64,000 nt of DNA. Source: Algoriphagus lacus (GTDB lineage: Bacteria; Bacteroidota; Bacteroidia; Cytophagales; Cyclobacteriaceae). The stretch lies in contig NZ_QXML01000001.1 of assembly GCF_003583985.1 (NCBI RefSeq), forward strand, positions 186,001-250,000, given 5' to 3'. Of this stretch, positions 1-8,900 are shown one piece after another. Within the stretch, counting starts at the first letter, position 1. Each line of letters opens with the position of its first letter. The notes under the pieces are model-generated. The model worked only from the letters and a program-made list of their open reading frames with translations, was not told the origin of the DNA and did no database searches. A program made the translations under genes and the position numbers.

Positions 1-733
1 TTGTATTGAAATCAAAATTGATTGGCGCAAGGTGTTTGACTACTGAAAAATACCCCTTTTGCATTTCCTCGGTATACCCAGCCATCATTTCAGGGGAGGT
101 TTCGGCCAATCTTTTTTCCCAAGAATCTTTAGCTTCCTTCAATTCTTTCGAAGGTTCTTGACCTGCTGCAATTGCAACTTCAGCTTCCTGCACTTTGGTA
201 TACCATTCGAGATCTTTTTGGTAGTCGAAGTAATACCATGCGGTTCCAATACTTAAAAGTAGAAGACCTGTCAGCATCAATTTTTTTGGGACCATTCGCC
301 TGAAAGAATAAACCAAAAATCCCATCAGAGCATAATCGTAAAGAATCTCACCCACCCACAGCAATAAGTACCCATGAATTAATCCGAAAACCAACAGCCA
401 AGTAATCCGTCGGAAATAGATGTCGGCGGCATTGATTCCTGCTCCTTTTTTCATCAATCGATCCAGAAAAATAAACATGCCCACACCAAAAAGCAGGGAG
501 AACAATGCCCGCATCGTTCCCTCAAAAAACAGGTTGGAAACCATCCAGGTGTAAAGGTTCAATCCCGTATCACCTCCCAAGACAGAAGGGTTATTATAAC
601 CGAAAGCAAGTCCAAATCCGTTAATGTTCATGATCAAAATGCCGAAAAGGACGATGCCCCGCATCACATCCAAAGATTGGATTCGCTCGGATTCCTGAAG
701 AGGCGTGAACTGTGGAGAAGAAATTTGCGTCAT
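1..733 (-). CDS. DUF418 family membrane protein, C-terminus cut by window edge
   Basis: Reading the reverse strand from the ATG at 733 gives an open frame of about 244 codons that runs off the left edge without a stop. The N-terminus (MTQISSPQFTPLQESERIQS, then LDVMRGIVLFGILIMNIN) and the block FFEGTMRALFSLLFGVGMF are nearly the same as in the gene at 831-2168, so this is a tandem paralogue. DUF418 proteins are polytopic inner-membrane proteins of uncertain function, often described as acyltransferase-like or transporter-like. Several hydrophobic stretches typical of the family are visible. It lies 97 bp downstream of its paralogue in the same direction, with no obvious terminator between, so co-transcription is likely. 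The stop is not visible. Confidence 0.85.
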   Translation of the reverse strand, partial: MTQISSPQFTPLQESERIQSLDVMRGIVLFGILIMNINGFGLAFGYNNPSVLGGDTGLNLYTWMVSNLFFEGTMRALFSLLFGVGMFIFLDRLMKKGAGINAADIYFRRITWLLVFGLIHGYLLLWVGEILYDYALMGFLVYSFRRMVPKKLMLTGLLLLSIGTAWYYFDYQKDLEWYTKVQEAEVAIAAGQEPSKELKEAKDSWEKRLAETSPEMMAGYTEEMQKGYFSVVKHLAPINFDFNT

Positions 734-830
734 AGTTTCGGCTAGTATTTATCAGGAAAAGGGGTGGTTTTCTTTTAAAAAAGAATATGCCGGATTTGGA
801 TAGTAAGGATCCCCGGAAACATCTCTTATC

Positions 831-2168
831 CTATTCTTTTTGAAGAGCTACAAGAGTGACGGGAAATTCCTTTCTGATGGGATGCACCTTTTGATAGCTG
901 AGGTTTCTCCAGAGCCATTCCATCGGGCCATAATGAAAATAGCGGAGCCAGATCGGACTGAGGATCAATTGGAAAATCCAGATCGAAAAGACCACATACA
1001 GCAATTCATAGCGTTGGAGCTTTCCGAATAATCCAAACCCAACTCCGGTAAAGACTACCATGCAGATCAGGGAGTGCATGATGTAATTGGTCAGAGCCAT
1101 TTTTCCTACCGCAGAAAGGCTGGTTTTTAACCAAATCAAAATGTTGGATTTACAGAAAATCATGATCAGTCCAATATGGCCCATACAAGTAAAGATCCTT
1201 CCAAAACCATAGGTAAGATTGGATTTAGTTATCGCGACAGGAGAGAACTGACCATCTAAAACGGTTCGGAGTTCGTAGTAATTGATTGATAAACCGATCA
1301 GGTATCCGATTGCAGCCATGCCTGCATAGAAGCCAAAGGATTTTTCCGCAGAAAGGATGTTCCACCTGAACAAGGCTATCCCGATCAGCATCATGCTGAG
1401 AATATCCCAAAGCCCGTATCTGTAAGACATAAATTGATCGTAATGGGAATTGATCGGTGCTAAAAATGCAACCACATCAAAATAGCCTTTCTGCATGGAA
1501 GAGTTGAATTCTCCAATTGCTTCAGGAGACCGTTCTTCCTGCATCTTTTCCCAAGCATTTTGAGATTCTTTCAGCTCTTTGGTCAGATCTTTATTTTCCG
1601 CCTTGAAGGAATCTATCAGGGCTACATCTTCAGCCAGTTTCTGACTTTTGATATAATCCGAATAGTTCCAAACAGACCCTGCTAACACCAAAACTGTAGC
1701 TGCCAGGATCAATTTCTTTGGAGCCATATTTCTAAAGGAGTACACCAGAAAGCCCATCAGCGCATAATCGTAAAGAATCTCTCCTGTCCAAAGCAGCAGA
1801 TATCCGTGAATCAGTCCAAAAACAAGAAGCCATGTGAGTCTCCGAAAGAATATATCTGCCGCCTTGATTCCTGCTCCCCGCTTGGTTAACCTGTCCAGAA
1901 AAATGAACATCCCCACTCCGAAAAGAAGGGAAAACAATCCGCGCATGGTGCCCTCAAAAAACATATTGGTGGCAATCCAGGTGTACAGATTCCATCCGGT
2001 GAACCCTCCTGCAACAGTGGGGTCATTGTAAGCACCAGCAAGTCCGAACATGTTGATGTTCATCAGTAGAATTCCAAAAAGAACAATTCCTCTCATGACA
2101 TCAAGGGACTGAATTCGCTCGGATTCCTGAAGAGGAGCTAACGAGGCTGGGGAGGTATGTATATCCAT
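831..2168 (-). CDS. DUF418 family polytopic membrane protein
   Basis: A 445-residue protein with about eight to ten hydrophobic segments. Near the N-terminus is the family block ERIQSLDVMRGIVLFGILL, followed by FFEGTMRGLFSLLFGVGMF. A hydrophilic, probably extracytoplasmic loop lies at about residues 165-235. The C-terminal half has the DUF418 pattern, including the run PIWLRYFHYGPMEWLWR. The molecular function of the family is not known; Bacteroidota often carry several copies. It is the upstream member of a tandem pair. The ATG at 2168 is the first start consistent with the paralogue's N-terminus. A 14-bp-arm inverted repeat lies just upstream, in the presumed leader. Confidence 0.88.
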   Translation of the reverse strand: MDIHTSPASLAPLQESERIQSLDVMRGIVLFGILLMNINMFGLAGAYNDPTVAGGFTGWNLYTWIATNMFFEGTMRGLFSLLFGVGMFIFLDRLTKRGAGIKAADIFFRRLTWLLVFGLIHGYLLLWTGEILYDYALMGFLVYSFRNMAPKKLILAATVLVLAGSVWNYSDYIKSQKLAEDVALIDSFKAENKDLTKELKESQNAWEKMQEERSPEAIGEFNSSMQKGYFDVVAFLAPINSHYDQFMSYRYGLWDILSMMLIGIALFRWNILSAEKSFGFYAGMAAIGYLIGLSINYYELRTVLDGQFSPVAITKSNLTYGFGRIFTCMGHIGLIMIFCKSNILIWLKTSLSAVGKMALTNYIMHSLICMVVFTGVGFGLFGKLQRYELLYVVFSIWIFQLILSPIWLRYFHYGPMEWLWRNLSYQKVHPIRKEFPVTLVALQKE

Positions 2169-2178
2169 AGTTTAGGAA

Positions 2179-2250
2179 AATCCTCCTAGCGGGGAATCGA
2201 ATTGAAGAGTGGTGTGTTAAGTTTTTAAAAATTTCACCCGCAGGAGGATT
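2179..2250. repeat. Imperfect inverted repeat in the leader of the DUF418 gene
   Basis: AATCCTCCTAGCGGGG at 2179-2194 is mirrored by CCCGCAGGAGGATT at 2237-2250, giving arms of about 14 bp with one extra base and a spacer of about 42 bp. It sits 10-80 bp upstream of the DUF418 start (minus strand). It could be a leader hairpin or an operator. No poly-U tract follows either arm, so it is not a typical terminator. The function is inferred only from position. Confidence 0.45.
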
Positions 2251-2530
2251 TGTTAAAAGCTACTGGATTGGATGGGTTTCAAAAATAGGCCAAGGACGAA
2301 AAGATGATATTTTTGTCCCAAGCAATTGAATTATTTCCCGAAGGGAAAAACATTTTTTCATATGTGGAAAAACCCACGGAGGGGCATAAAAAATGGGGTT
2401 TAATTGAAAAATTAATTTTTTAAAAAATGCTTGCCTCCCGCTCAAAGGTTCTTTGAATATTTTTATCTTGACGGTCACTTTTCTAGAATAAATCATATTT
2501 CAATCAGAATATTTTAATCCTTGTCATTTT
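2251..2530. other. Divergent intergenic region between DUF418 and FIST operons
   Basis: This AT-rich spacer separates two divergent transcription units and must hold at least the promoter of the FIST operon. I see no convincing TTG-N19-TAnnTTTG pair. The 78-codon reverse frame inside it has no coding character and no recognisable domain. Confidence 0.5.
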
Positions 2531-3733
2531 ATGAAGACAACAGTTGGAGTTGGTGCCAGTAACCAAACAAATTCTTTTTCAGCAGGAAAAGAGGCCGCCT
2601 CTCAGGCCATGAAAGAGGGAAAAATTGAAAGACCGGATTTTGCACTCATTTTTTGTGGGGGCAAACATGATCCCAAGGAATTTCTTCGAGGAGTTAATGA
2701 AATCATCCCAAATGTCCCCAAAGCAGGGGGTTCTTCCTTTGGCATCCTTACAGACAAATTTATCGGCTACGATGGTTTTGAAGTCGGAGTGACCATCTTC
2801 AGCTCAGACAAGATCCGATTTGAGATTTTTCATGCCGGAGGATTAAATGAGGATGAGTTCAAAGTAGGTCAGGAACTCGGGGGTAAAATCCAAAAAGCGA
2901 TTAAGCCTGATTCCCGCGGACTCTGGGTGTTTTATGACTCCAGCAAGCAGCAAAATCCACCAATGTTGAATTTTGCCACTCCACTTTTTGCCGCATTGGA
3001 AAATTTCCTTCCAGAAGATCTTTCTGTTGCGGGAGGAGGATTTTTGGCAGACATGATGCTCAGTACGTGCTACCAGTTTGTAAACAATGAGATTTTCTCA
3101 CAGCATGCTGTGGGGATTTTGGTTTCAGGAGAATGCAAAATGGAAACTGCTATCCTGCATGGATGTCAGCCTTGCAGTGACTATATCACCATCACCAAGG
3201 CAGAAGGCCCTGTGGTAATGGAAATCGAAGGGCAGCCCGCACTGGATTTGATCGATGAATTATTGGGCCCTGATCATGGAATCAAGGTCAAAGACTTTGC
3301 GATGAACGTGACACTCGGAGTCAACCGGGGAGACAAGTTCAGTGATTTCAAAGAAAGTGATTACGCAAACCGGCTCACTCTTGCGGTCGATGAGCAACAC
3401 AAGGCCCTAATTATGTTCGAACCGGATCTGACCAATGGAACAGAAGTTCAGTTGATGCGACGAAACCTGGAGCCGGATTATGTGGCTGAGGTCATTGCCG
3501 GCATTAAGGAAAATATCAAAGGGTTTAATCCAGTACATGCTTTTTACATTAACTGTGGAGGAAGAGCCAAGCCTTACTCGGGAGTGGATTTTGAGGATGC
3601 TGCGGAAGTTCAGCGGGAGGTTGGTGCTATCCCGTTGTCCGGTTTTTATTCAGGAGTAGAAGTTGCCAAAGTGGGTAATAAACTTCAGCCTCTGGATTGG
3701 ACCGGAGTGTTGTGTATTTTGGCAGAAAACTAA
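2531..3733 (+). CDS. FIST-domain sensory protein
   Basis: A 400-residue soluble protein. It has the FIST_N region at about residues 30-220 (DFALIFCGGKHDPKEFLRGV, then IPNVPKAGGSSFG) and a FIST_C region at about 230-385 (EGQPALDLIDELLG, ending GAIPLSGFYSGVEV). FIST (F-box and intracellular signal transduction) domains are predicted ligand-sensing modules, possibly for amino acids, and are usually joined to signalling outputs. Here the output is likely the adenylate cyclase that starts 11 bp after the stop codon, so the two probably form a sensor/cyclase pair made as separate chains. There is no signal peptide, so it is cytoplasmic. It is the first gene of a four-gene operon. Confidence 0.87.
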   Translation: MKTTVGVGASNQTNSFSAGKEAASQAMKEGKIERPDFALIFCGGKHDPKEFLRGVNEIIPNVPKAGGSSFGILTDKFIGYDGFEVGVTIFSSDKIRFEIFHAGGLNEDEFKVGQELGGKIQKAIKPDSRGLWVFYDSSKQQNPPMLNFATPLFAALENFLPEDLSVAGGGFLADMMLSTCYQFVNNEIFSQHAVGILVSGECKMETAILHGCQPCSDYITITKAEGPVVMEIEGQPALDLIDELLGPDHGIKVKDFAMNVTLGVNRGDKFSDFKESDYANRLTLAVDEQHKALIMFEPDLTNGTEVQLMRRNLEPDYVAEVIAGIKENIKGFNPVHAFYINCGGRAKPYSGVDFEDAAEVQREVGAIPLSGFYSGVEVAKVGNKLQPLDWTGVLCILAEN

Positions 3734-3744
3734 TCCCTCAATCC

Positions 3745-5070
3745 ATGAGTACTCATCAGAATGATGATTTATCTCAAAAAGAAATAAATTATTATAAGGA
3801 GCGCCTAAGAAAGATGACCAGCTCGTACATGAGTCTGGAGTACAGAAATGCTGACCTTTCTAAGGACGTTTTTCAGATGAGTGAGGGACTAAAGGTAATT
3901 GCAGAATTACAGCATATTGACACCCACACCAACAATGAGGATTTTCTGGACGGGCTAACAGAAAGTATAAACATCCGGCTGAAAATGGATGTAACGCTAA
4001 TCCTTTTACCCCTACCAGAAAAGCCTTTACAATACACTCCCAAGTACATCAAGGCCTATAATACTTACAACAAGGAGGAAGTTTCCCGAAAAATTCTGAC
4101 CATTCCGGCGGAGTTTTTTGAGCAAAAATCTTCCTTGATCTTCAATGAAGAAAACAGCGAGGATGAACTGGTCCAAATGCTCCGAAAGGAGCTTTCCATG
4201 CATCATTTTGTCCTCGCCCCCATTCTTCATGACAAAGCCATATTCGGGTACTTTTTCTGTGGAAGAAGACCTCAGCTTTTGCAAACCGGAACTGGAATCC
4301 TTCCCTATCATCTGAATATCCTTGACGCCATCGGTGGGGTGATTTCTGCAGTACAAAATCAGATTGACCGAAATGTGATCCTGGAACGCTTGGTGGATGA
4401 ACGAACCCAGGAACTCAAGAAGGAGAAGGAAATCAGTGAAGAACTCCTGCTGAACATTCTTCCTTACGAAACCACCCAGGAATTGAAAGCCAATGGTTTT
4501 GCAAAAGCAAAGGATTACAATGTCGTAACGGTGCTGTTCACGGACTTCAAAAACTTCACCCAGTTCAGTGAGGGGATGTCTTCCCACGACTTGGTGGCCG
4601 AGATTGATTTTTATTACCGTGCATTCGATGAGATCATCACCAAATATGGGATCGAAAAGATCAAAACCATCGGCGACAGCTACATGTGCGCCTCCGGTCT
4701 TCCGATCGAAAAGGAAAGCCATGCCCTAGATGCAGTGCTTGCTGCACTTGAGATCCGTGATTTTGTAGGAAACCTGATGGAAGAGCGAAAAAGGAATGGA
4801 CAATCCTATTTCGAAATCCGGGTAGGCTTAAACAGCGGTCCGGTGGTGGCTGGTATTGTGGGGATCAAAAAGTTCGCTTACGACATCTGGGGAGATACCG
4901 TAAACATCGCCTCCCGAATGGAATCAAGCGGAGAAGCCGGAAAAGTAAATATTAGTGAAAGCACCTATCAATTGGTTAAAGATTCCTTTGATTGTTCCTA
5001 TCGGGGGAAAATGGATGCCAAAAACAAAGGGGTCATCGATATGTATTTTGTCGAAAAAAAGAAAGACTGA
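3745..5070 (+). CDS. Class III adenylate cyclase with N-terminal GAF-like region
   Basis: A 441-residue protein that makes cAMP from ATP. The ATG at 3745 is preferred over an in-frame ATG at 3697, which lies inside the FIST gene. Residues about 35-200 look like a degenerate GAF-type sensory domain. Residues 210-240 are a charged helix of signalling-linker type (LVDERTQELKKEKEIS, then LLLNILP). The cyclase homology domain fills about 255-441. Metal-binding Asp267 (LFTDF) and Asp311 (TIGDSYM), adenine-selecting Lys307 and Asp380 (YDIWG), and transition-state Asn387 and Arg391 are all present, which predicts an active adenylate rather than guanylate cyclase. No membrane segment is visible, so regulation is probably through the co-encoded FIST protein. 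Confidence 0.9.
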   Translation: MSTHQNDDLSQKEINYYKERLRKMTSSYMSLEYRNADLSKDVFQMSEGLKVIAELQHIDTHTNNEDFLDGLTESINIRLKMDVTLILLPLPEKPLQYTPKYIKAYNTYNKEEVSRKILTIPAEFFEQKSSLIFNEENSEDELVQMLRKELSMHHFVLAPILHDKAIFGYFFCGRRPQLLQTGTGILPYHLNILDAIGGVISAVQNQIDRNVILERLVDERTQELKKEKEISEELLLNILPYETTQELKANGFAKAKDYNVVTVLFTDFKNFTQFSEGMSSHDLVAEIDFYYRAFDEIITKYGIEKIKTIGDSYMCASGLPIEKESHALDAVLAALEIRDFVGNLMEERKRNGQSYFEIRVGLNSGPVVAGIVGIKKFAYDIWGDTVNIASRMESSGEAGKVNISESTYQLVKDSFDCSYRGKMDAKNKGVIDMYFVEKKKD

Positions 5071-5123
5071 AGGAGAAAAGCCTCTTTCAGGAGTAAATAG
5101 ATTTTTAACCCAAACCAATTTTT

Positions 5124-7313
5124 ATGAGTCAATTTGATTTCCCCCGGATCAATTTCCATGGTTCGGTTTTGTTTGATGTCGGTACTGCAAACAACGGCAG
5201 GTTTGATCCGCTTCAAGTTTATGACCAGGTCAATGCCAGACCGATTATCCCTCCATTCGTAACGATCTCCGACAAAATCCTCGGAGATGTTGTCAATGCC
5301 GGATACCACGTTGAAAGTGGTAGTAATGGAAATTACGTAGAGATCAGCAGCATCAATACTCCCGAACTTTACGACCAATGGTGTACCCAGACTCTGGGAA
5401 CAAGCCCCCTGGATCAAGGCTATTGGAAATTGTATAATATTGTTCCTGTTTCCTCTCCTGGTGGGGTTCCAAACCCTTCGCTTGGGGCAGGTTGGATACA
5501 GCCAGGCTACTGGAATTACTATGGCGACATGAGTGTCTTTGCCGAATCCGTGCAGGTGACCGGTGTCCAAATACCTGATGGCCAAGGGGGAGTCTCCACA
5601 TACTCACCGGGAAATTCGGCTGGCTGTCCTGCAGGATTGGAGCAGCTTTTAGGAACTTCATTTTCCTTCCATCAGGATTTTTATTATCCAAATCCCAAGA
5701 CCTCGGCCATGTTCTGTGATGTGGACAGCATTGGACAGACTTGTACCCAGCTCTTTATCGGGAAAGCAGGTATGTATAATCCACAGAATTCACCCCAAAA
5801 AACTTACTTCACTGGAAAGCCTTGCAAAGCGACCTTCAACTGGCTGGGGTTGAGCAAAGTCCTCAACTGGTACGCTGACCTCTTGATGCCGATGAGCGGT
5901 TCGGCGTATTTCTACACGACGATCGATTTGAGCCAAGGTTCCTGCGATCCTGCTTTGCAGGAGGTTTTGGATCAGTATGCCGGTTTGCACGTCACCAAAC
6001 TCTCCGTGAAAATCATGGTTCATGAGGTCTATGAAGTCCATAGTCCGGATTATTCCAAAATGCCTACCCAACCCTTGGGCAACAACCAGACTGGGGTTCC
6101 CAAAAACCCAGCTAGAGCAGCTATCTCAGGATCCATTACCCCCTATTTTGAAGGGGACATGACCACCAACACCATCTGCAGAATTCTTAAAAATCCCATT
6201 TCCGCAAATCCATCCCTTGACACCTCTGGACTGGATATTCCCACTACTTTTGGTGGGACTAAGATTTCCTTGAACAGTTCCTTTCAGCTTGCTCCGGCAT
6301 TTTTAAAGATCAATTCTGCCTACAATTTCATTTCGCTTGACCTTATCAGTACCATTTGTGAGTACGGAATTGGTTTTGGACCCTACCCTAACTATAGTGG
6401 ACAGACTTCTATTCCCCCCTTCTTAAGTTTTGAAAACTTTGACCACGGTACCTTAAGCCTGTATTTTTACCCTGAAAATGGCAATCCTCCGGTCTTTATC
6501 GGGAAAATGGATCATGTGAATGATTACAACATGGCCACCTTTTTAGCCCGGGGAGGAGTAATGGACTTTGCCTTGCCCAATCAGATAGATTGGTCAAAAG
6601 GAACGTTCAGCCTTTTGTCAGGAACTGTTCCCTTGATGGTGGAGGATGACTACTTGATTCTATCTGACCAGCAGGGTTCTTACGCAGAGCAAAATCAGCC
6701 CATAGCCTACGGATACAAATCCGATGGTCCTGGCAGAGGGCCGGTTTACCTTCGGGTGTTCTATAGAGGAGAACCTCTGACCAATCCGGTATTGGGAGTT
6801 TACCAATACAGTGACCCTGCCTCAGGAAACACTGTGAGTACTCCTATTAACTATATCGATGGAATGTCTTTCGTCTATCCTGTAGCCAATCCTGGCTGTA
6901 TGCAGTATGTGTTTGCCATCACTCCCAACCAACAAATTCCTAGCAATCCTTCGCAGGGACTCTATTTCGCTGCAAACGGCTACAGCATCACCACTCGGGT
7001 TTTGAACACATTTCCTGAATTGGATCCTTATTTGTCTGGAAATGAACCCATCACTTGGGATTTGATCCTGCAAAATGTGCTGATGAACTATGGTACCGTG
7101 GTTCCGATCATGTCCAAAATTATTCCTTTTGAGGAAAGCAACTGGGCAGAGCCCAATACCCTTCGGTACCTGCTGGGAGTCATTGACGATGCCAACTGGG
7201 GGGAACCCTATTACATGCCGGTGACTCGGGAGCTATCGGCAAATCAGCGGGCACTGCTTCAAAAGTGGGCCAACGGCATTTTATCTTCCATTTTCAATTC
7301 TAGCCAGCGATGA
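5124..7313 (+). CDS. Large protein of unknown function with N-terminal FPRINFHG motif
   Basis: A 729-residue protein that I cannot place in a named family. It starts MSQFDFPRINFHGSVLFDVG, followed by TANNGRFDP. I recall similar FPR(I/V)NF-G starts in large uncharacterised bacterial proteins, but cannot verify this. There is no signal peptide and no clear membrane segment. The sequence is rich in Gly, Pro, Asn and aromatic residues and in short beta-type stretches, suggesting an all-beta or mixed architecture. Cysteines recur in the first third (about residues 91-235). The stop codon overlaps the start of the next gene (ATGA at 7310-7313), so the two are translationally coupled. It follows the cyclase by 53 bp. 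It may be a target or partner of the FIST/cAMP pathway, which is an inference from context only. Confidence 0.75.
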   Translation: MSQFDFPRINFHGSVLFDVGTANNGRFDPLQVYDQVNARPIIPPFVTISDKILGDVVNAGYHVESGSNGNYVEISSINTPELYDQWCTQTLGTSPLDQGYWKLYNIVPVSSPGGVPNPSLGAGWIQPGYWNYYGDMSVFAESVQVTGVQIPDGQGGVSTYSPGNSAGCPAGLEQLLGTSFSFHQDFYYPNPKTSAMFCDVDSIGQTCTQLFIGKAGMYNPQNSPQKTYFTGKPCKATFNWLGLSKVLNWYADLLMPMSGSAYFYTTIDLSQGSCDPALQEVLDQYAGLHVTKLSVKIMVHEVYEVHSPDYSKMPTQPLGNNQTGVPKNPARAAISGSITPYFEGDMTTNTICRILKNPISANPSLDTSGLDIPTTFGGTKISLNSSFQLAPAFLKINSAYNFISLDLISTICEYGIGFGPYPNYSGQTSIPPFLSFENFDHGTLSLYFYPENGNPPVFIGKMDHVNDYNMATFLARGGVMDFALPNQIDWSKGTFSLLSGTVPLMVEDDYLILSDQQGSYAEQNQPIAYGYKSDGPGRGPVYLRVFYRGEPLTNPVLGVYQYSDPASGNTVSTPINYIDGMSFVYPVANPGCMQYVFAITPNQQIPSNPSQGLYFAANGYSITTRVLNTFPELDPYLSGNEPITWDLILQNVLMNYGTVVPIMSKIIPFEESNWAEPNTLRYLLGVIDDANWGEPYYMPVTRELSANQRALLQKWANGILSSIFNSSQR

Positions 7314-8809
7314 AAAAGGGCCCAATGATTACTTTCTCCCAACTAGTCACTGTTTTCTTGATCGGCATGGGGATGTGGGGATGTACCACTACCACAAATC
7401 AGACTGAAGTGTCGGAAAAGGCTACACCCAAGTGGCACCAGGAAATAGCCAGGATTTCTGAATTGGCAAAGGCGGATTCCTCTGTTTCAGATTTCGTCCA
7501 AATGACCCTAGTCCCGGATACCTTGGGTTTTTACCTGCCTGCGATTCAAAGTCCAGTAGCAGCCCATTCCAATGGAGTCTGGGTGCTTTTTGGGGGAAGA
7601 AAGGCCGGCTTGCACAGCATGAACAACAATCCTCCGGCATTCAACACGCTGCAGGCCAATGATTCGATCTGGGTAGTGGACCTTGCCAACCAACGATCAA
7701 TGGGAGTTCCTGTCCCTCCTTCCTATTTCAAATACCTCGCGGCCAGCAGTCAGCAGTATTTTCAGGACGGGGATTTGCTGTACGTGAATGGAGGATTTAC
7801 CTTCTCGGACAGCAGCTCGACCTTGGTTAGCAATTGGACATCTGATGCTTTTTTCGAAATCAACGTTCCGTCTTTGATTCAATATGTCACAATCGGAGGG
7901 ACTTCTCCTGATTTGGACCAAGTCTTTACCAAATTCCTAAGAGACCCCTACCTACAAGTCACGGGGGGCGAGATGATCGAGTCCAACGGCAATTTCTACA
8001 TTGTTGGGGGGCATAACTACCAAGGAGCCTATCAGCCCGGCAAAACAGGCAAATACACCAATGCCATCCGAAAATTTGAACTCTCGATGGTAGGAAATGC
8101 CTGGGCTGTCACCGACACCCTCACCCTCAGCGATCCGGAAAATCTTCACCGTCGGGATTTCAATCTGGCAGAGGTCATTCTTCCGGATGAGGATTCAATT
8201 GGTGTGGTCATCATGGGAGGCGTTTTTACGCCCGATGACATGGCTTACCAAAGCCCGGTTTACATTAACGGCCTTGCCTCGGGCAATCCGTCGATCGAGG
8301 TGGATACCGTGACTCAGCAGAATGTGAACCTCTACTCCAGCGCCAAAATCAATTCTGTAATGGCTGCTGGGGAGTATCGGGTCAATCGCATTGCCCTCCT
8401 CGGCGGAATCACTTACAAGGCTTACAACAAAGACTCGGGCGGATTAGTAATTCCTCCAATTACGGAGGTTTTGCCTTTTTCCAATCTGATGTCATCTTAC
8501 TATACCAATGGAGAAGATGAAACCGTCGAACTCGTTCAGCTGCCACCCAATGAACTTTTACCAGGCTACTTGGGTACAAACGCGGTCTTTTTCCCCGTGT
8601 CGGATTACCTCTATGGAAGCTCTTCCAATGTGATCGACCTGAACAAAGTATTTCCGGATTCAGTCACTGGTCCCGTATTGGTCGGATATATGTACGGTGG
8701 GATTCTCTCCCCCGCGGCGATTACCTTTTCCCCTCGAGGACCCAGAAGTACCACCACAAATCCGGTTCTTTATGAGGTCTACATGAGTATTCCCAATGTA
8801 AACCAATGA
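7310..8809 (+). CDS. Propeller-like lipoprotein of unknown function
   Basis: A 499-residue exported lipoprotein. The hydrophobic signal (LVTVFLIGMGMWGC) ends in a lipobox whose Cys is about residue 25, followed by a Thr-rich linker. The mature part has repeated Gly-Gly elements of Kelch type (NGVWVLFGGRKAG, YVNGGFTFSD, NFYIVGGHNYQGAY, VIMGGVF, VGYMYGGI), which suggests a beta-propeller displayed on the outer or periplasmic membrane face. It is coupled to the preceding gene by an ATGA overlap and is the last gene of the FIST/cyclase operon, closed by a strong terminator at 8836. The ligand or partner cannot be read from the sequence. Confidence 0.78.
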   Translation: MKKGPMITFSQLVTVFLIGMGMWGCTTTTNQTEVSEKATPKWHQEIARISELAKADSSVSDFVQMTLVPDTLGFYLPAIQSPVAAHSNGVWVLFGGRKAGLHSMNNNPPAFNTLQANDSIWVVDLANQRSMGVPVPPSYFKYLAASSQQYFQDGDLLYVNGGFTFSDSSSTLVSNWTSDAFFEINVPSLIQYVTIGGTSPDLDQVFTKFLRDPYLQVTGGEMIESNGNFYIVGGHNYQGAYQPGKTGKYTNAIRKFELSMVGNAWAVTDTLTLSDPENLHRRDFNLAEVILPDEDSIGVVIMGGVFTPDDMAYQSPVYINGLASGNPSIEVDTVTQQNVNLYSSAKINSVMAAGEYRVNRIALLGGITYKAYNKDSGGLVIPPITEVLPFSNLMSSYYTNGEDETVELVQLPPNELLPGYLGTNAVFFPVSDYLYGSSSNVIDLNKVFPDSVTGPVLVGYMYGGILSPAAITFSPRGPRSTTTNPVLYEVYMSIPNVNQ

Positions 8810-8823
8810 GGTAAGAGGCTTTA

Positions 8824-8900
8824 GGGAAAAACAAAACGGGGACGGACTTTCAATCCGTCCCCGTTTTTTTTGATGAGGATTGTAGGGTTTAGCGGATTTT
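8824..8900. repeat. Dispersed terminator-containing repeat, copy 1
   Basis: About 77 bp nearly identical to 16152-16227. It runs from GGGAAAAACA through the hairpin to GATGAGGATTG and TTAGCGGATTTT. The match extends beyond the hairpin on both sides, so the two copies share descent rather than being two similar terminators. In minus-strand reading the right end of the copy is the stop codon and last codons (..KIR-stop) of a decayed gene. Confidence 0.75.
8836..8871 (+). terminator. Intrinsic terminator of the FIST/cyclase operon
   Basis: A perfect 11-bp GC-rich stem (ACGGGGACGGA / TCCGTCCCCGT, 7-nt loop) followed by eight T residues, 26 bp after the lipoprotein stop. On the reverse strand the stem is also followed by a T-rich stretch, so it may stop transcripts from the right as well. 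Confidence 0.88.

Noticed and set aside
2260..2496. A 78-codon reverse frame in the DUF418-FIST spacer
   Set aside because: No homology pattern, no start context, and it lies where promoters are expected.
4027..4722. A 231-codon reverse frame over the first adenylate cyclase
   Set aside because: It is the shadow of a conserved cyclase domain whose catalytic residues are all on the plus strand.
4998..5585. A 195-codon reverse frame spanning the cyclase end and the next gene
   Set aside because: It covers parts of two genes on the other strand and shows no protein family.
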